Positions 5,663-6,956 of a stretch of DNA of 6,956 nucleotides are shown piece by piece. Both the position numbers and the translations under genes were made by a program. The notes below the pieces were generated by a model. That model did not search any database and was not told the origin of the DNA. It worked only from the letters and a program-made list of their open reading frames with translations. Origin of the DNA: an uncultured Candidatus Peregrinibacteria bacterium (GTDB lineage Bacteria; Patescibacteriota; Gracilibacteria; CAIRYL01); contig CAIRYL010000040.1 of NCBI GenBank assembly GCA_903882825.1, forward strand, positions 1 through 6,956, given 5' to 3'. Each line of letters starts with the position of its first letter. Positions within the stretch are counted from its first letter, which is position 1.

Positions 5663-6956
5663 ATGAAGACTTGTGCATGGTGTTCTACCGGCTTTACGGT
5701 AACAAACGAAGACCGTGCATTTTATGACAAGGTTTCACCGGTTTTTAATGATGTACAGTACAGTATTCCAGAGCCAACTTTGTGTCCTGACTGCCGGCAA
5801 CAACGAAGACTTTGTTTTCGAAATGAAAGAAAACTGTATAAACGAAAATGTGACCTTTGCCAAAAGAGAATAGTGTCTGTTTATCAGCCGAAAACACCGT
5901 TCCCAGTATATTGCCAAGAATGTTATTGGAGTGATAAATGGGATGAATTAGAGTATGGAAAAACGTTTGATTTTGAAAAGAGTTTTTTTGAACAATATGA
6001 TATTTTAATAAGAAAATCTCCTCATCTTTCTTTAGTCGTAGTATCAGGAACAATAAAAAACTCAGAATATTGTAATCAAGGTGGATATTTGAAAGACTCA
6101 TATTTAGTTTTTAATTCTGCACAATCTGAAGGATGTTTATATGGGAAAGGTGTAATTCGTAGTACTGATTGCATCGATTGTTATAAAATATATTCGTCAG
6201 AGCTTTGTTATGAAGTCCTGAATTGTTACAATTGTTATACTTGCTCATACCTTTTCGACAGTTATAATTCAAATAATTGTTTTTTTTCATCACACCTCAT
6301 TGGATGTTCCTATTGTTTTTTTTGTACAAATCTCAGAAATAAAAAATATTGTTTTGAAAACAATCAACTGACAAAAGAAGAGTGGGAAATGAAAACAAAC
6401 GAAATATTCGGTGCACAAAAAAACAAAGATTCTCTTGATCATTTTTTTAAAATAAAGGCTCAACGTTTTGTACCACATACAGAAACAAGAAATTCAGAAA
6501 ATTGTTCTGGTAATTTTTTACAAAATTGTAGTGAGACTCATTTTTCTTTTGATTGTGAAAATACAGAAAATTGTAAATATTGTTCTGATCTCCGAGGCCT
6601 GGAACCCAAATTTATGAATGCAGATATTTCTTTTTTAGGAAATGGAATATTATATTCTTATGAGTGTTCCACTATAGGATTTCATGTGGAGAGACTCTTC
6701 TCTTGCGTTGATGTTTATTCAGGCGTAAGTGATACCCTCTACTCTATTTTCTGTGGGAAAAATGCACACCATCTTTTTGGCTGTATAAGTCTTCATCACA
6801 AAAGCTATTGCATTTTAAATAAACAGTATACCAAAGAAGAGTACGAGGAATTAGTACCAAAGATAATAGAACATATGCAAAAAACAGGAGAATGGGGAGA
6901 ATTTTTTCCTCCAGCTCTTTCTCCTTTTGGATATAACGAAACCGTCGCAAATGAAT
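5663..6956 (+). CDS. Cys-rich double zinc-ribbon protein of CPR type (3' end outside window)
   Basis: An open frame of 431 codons that runs off the window. It has 32 cysteines (about 7%). Two zinc-binding modules are evident at the N-terminus: Cys4-Cys7 with Cys41-Cys44 (CAWC, then CPDC) and Cys63-Cys66 with Cys84-Cys87 (CDLC, then CQEC). The first resembles the 'probable zinc-ribbon' zf-trcl type, with FY and the CPDCRQQRRL ending. A conserved-looking YWSDKWD (88-94) follows. Residues about 137-230 and 281-383 are two Cys-rich repeat blocks with recurring Asn-Cys or x-x-Cys steps, each ending in a near-identical box: YCFENNQLTKEEW (229-241) and YCILNKQYTKEEY (382-394). I recognise this arrangement from uncharacterised CPR proteins, from memory rather than a search. 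No signal peptide or membrane segment is seen, so it is probably cytoplasmic. The ATG is six bases after the glmS stop with no SD, which points to translational coupling. Function is unknown; nucleic-acid binding or metal handling are guesses. Confidence 0.9.
   Translation, partial: MKTCAWCSTGFTVTNEDRAFYDKVSPVFNDVQYSIPEPTLCPDCRQQRRLCFRNERKLYKRKCDLCQKRIVSVYQPKTPFPVYCQECYWSDKWDELEYGKTFDFEKSFFEQYDILIRKSPHLSLVVVSGTIKNSEYCNQGGYLKDSYLVFNSAQSEGCLYGKGVIRSTDCIDCYKIYSSELCYEVLNCYNCYTCSYLFDSYNSNNCFFSSHLIGCSYCFFCTNLRNKKYCFENNQLTKEEWEMKTNEIFGAQKNKDSLDHFFKIKAQRFVPHTETRNSENCSGNFLQNCSETHFSFDCENTENCKYCSDLRGLEPKFMNADISFLGNGILYSYECSTIGFHVERLFSCVDVYSGVSDTLYSIFCGKNAHHLFGCISLHHKSYCILNKQYTKEEYEELVPKIIEHMQKTGEWGEFFPPALSPFGYNETVANE

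Noticed and set aside
5745..6101. Minus-strand frames opposite the Cys-rich gene (5735-5917, 5745-6101, 6111-6293, 6290-6478, 6744-6950)
   Set aside because: All overlap one long plus-strand frame with paired CxxC motifs and repeated boxes; the antisense translations are low-complexity and lack motifs.

Overview
The window looks like a chromosomal segment of an AT-rich bacterium of the Candidate Phyla Radiation (Patescibacteria). Evidence for this is a Cys-rich, double zinc-ribbon protein of a type I recognise from CPR genomes, a broken ribosomal-protein operon around rplO-secY, and very AT-rich coding with short leaders that lack a Shine-Dalgarno (SD) sequence. UGA appears to be a real stop. 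No recognised gene has an internal UGA, and glmS ends in UGA exactly after its canonical C-terminus, so the UGA=Gly code of Gracilibacteria/Absconditabacteria is unlikely. A Peregrinibacteria-like or other standard-code CPR lineage fits, but the phylum is an inference.

Layout, left to right. (1) 1-141 holds the last 46 codons of a membrane protein on the plus strand. (2) 186-217 is a hairpin with A and T tracts on both sides, placed to terminate this gene and the convergent gene that follows. (3) 240-815 on the minus strand encodes a DsbA-like thiol-disulfide lipoprotein. The start at 815 gives a clean lipoprotein signal peptide; an upstream GTG at 890 is possible. (4) About 200 bases of divergent intergenic DNA follow. 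(5) 1016-1846 encodes a membrane-anchored protein with Ig-like domains. (6) rplO (uL15) and secY form the remnant of the spc operon. rpsE and rpmD are not upstream, and adk, map and infA are not downstream. (7) A 201-base gap contains a perfect TATAAT, a small hairpin carrying the only strong SD-like sequence in the window, and a likely glmS promoter. (8) glmS (3911-5656) is followed after six bases, in the same frame, by a partial Cys-rich gene (5663-6956) that runs off the end.

How the genes relate. The left part is envelope-directed: a membrane protein, an oxidative-folding lipoprotein and an Ig-like anchored protein, the last two being likely Sec clients. The middle encodes ribosomal protein uL15 and the Sec channel. 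glmS makes glucosamine-6-phosphate for amino-sugar and cell-wall synthesis. The Cys-rich protein has no established function, but its position suggests co-expression and translational coupling with glmS. It is the most interesting gene here: two zinc ribbons followed by a duplicated Cys-rich repeat module.
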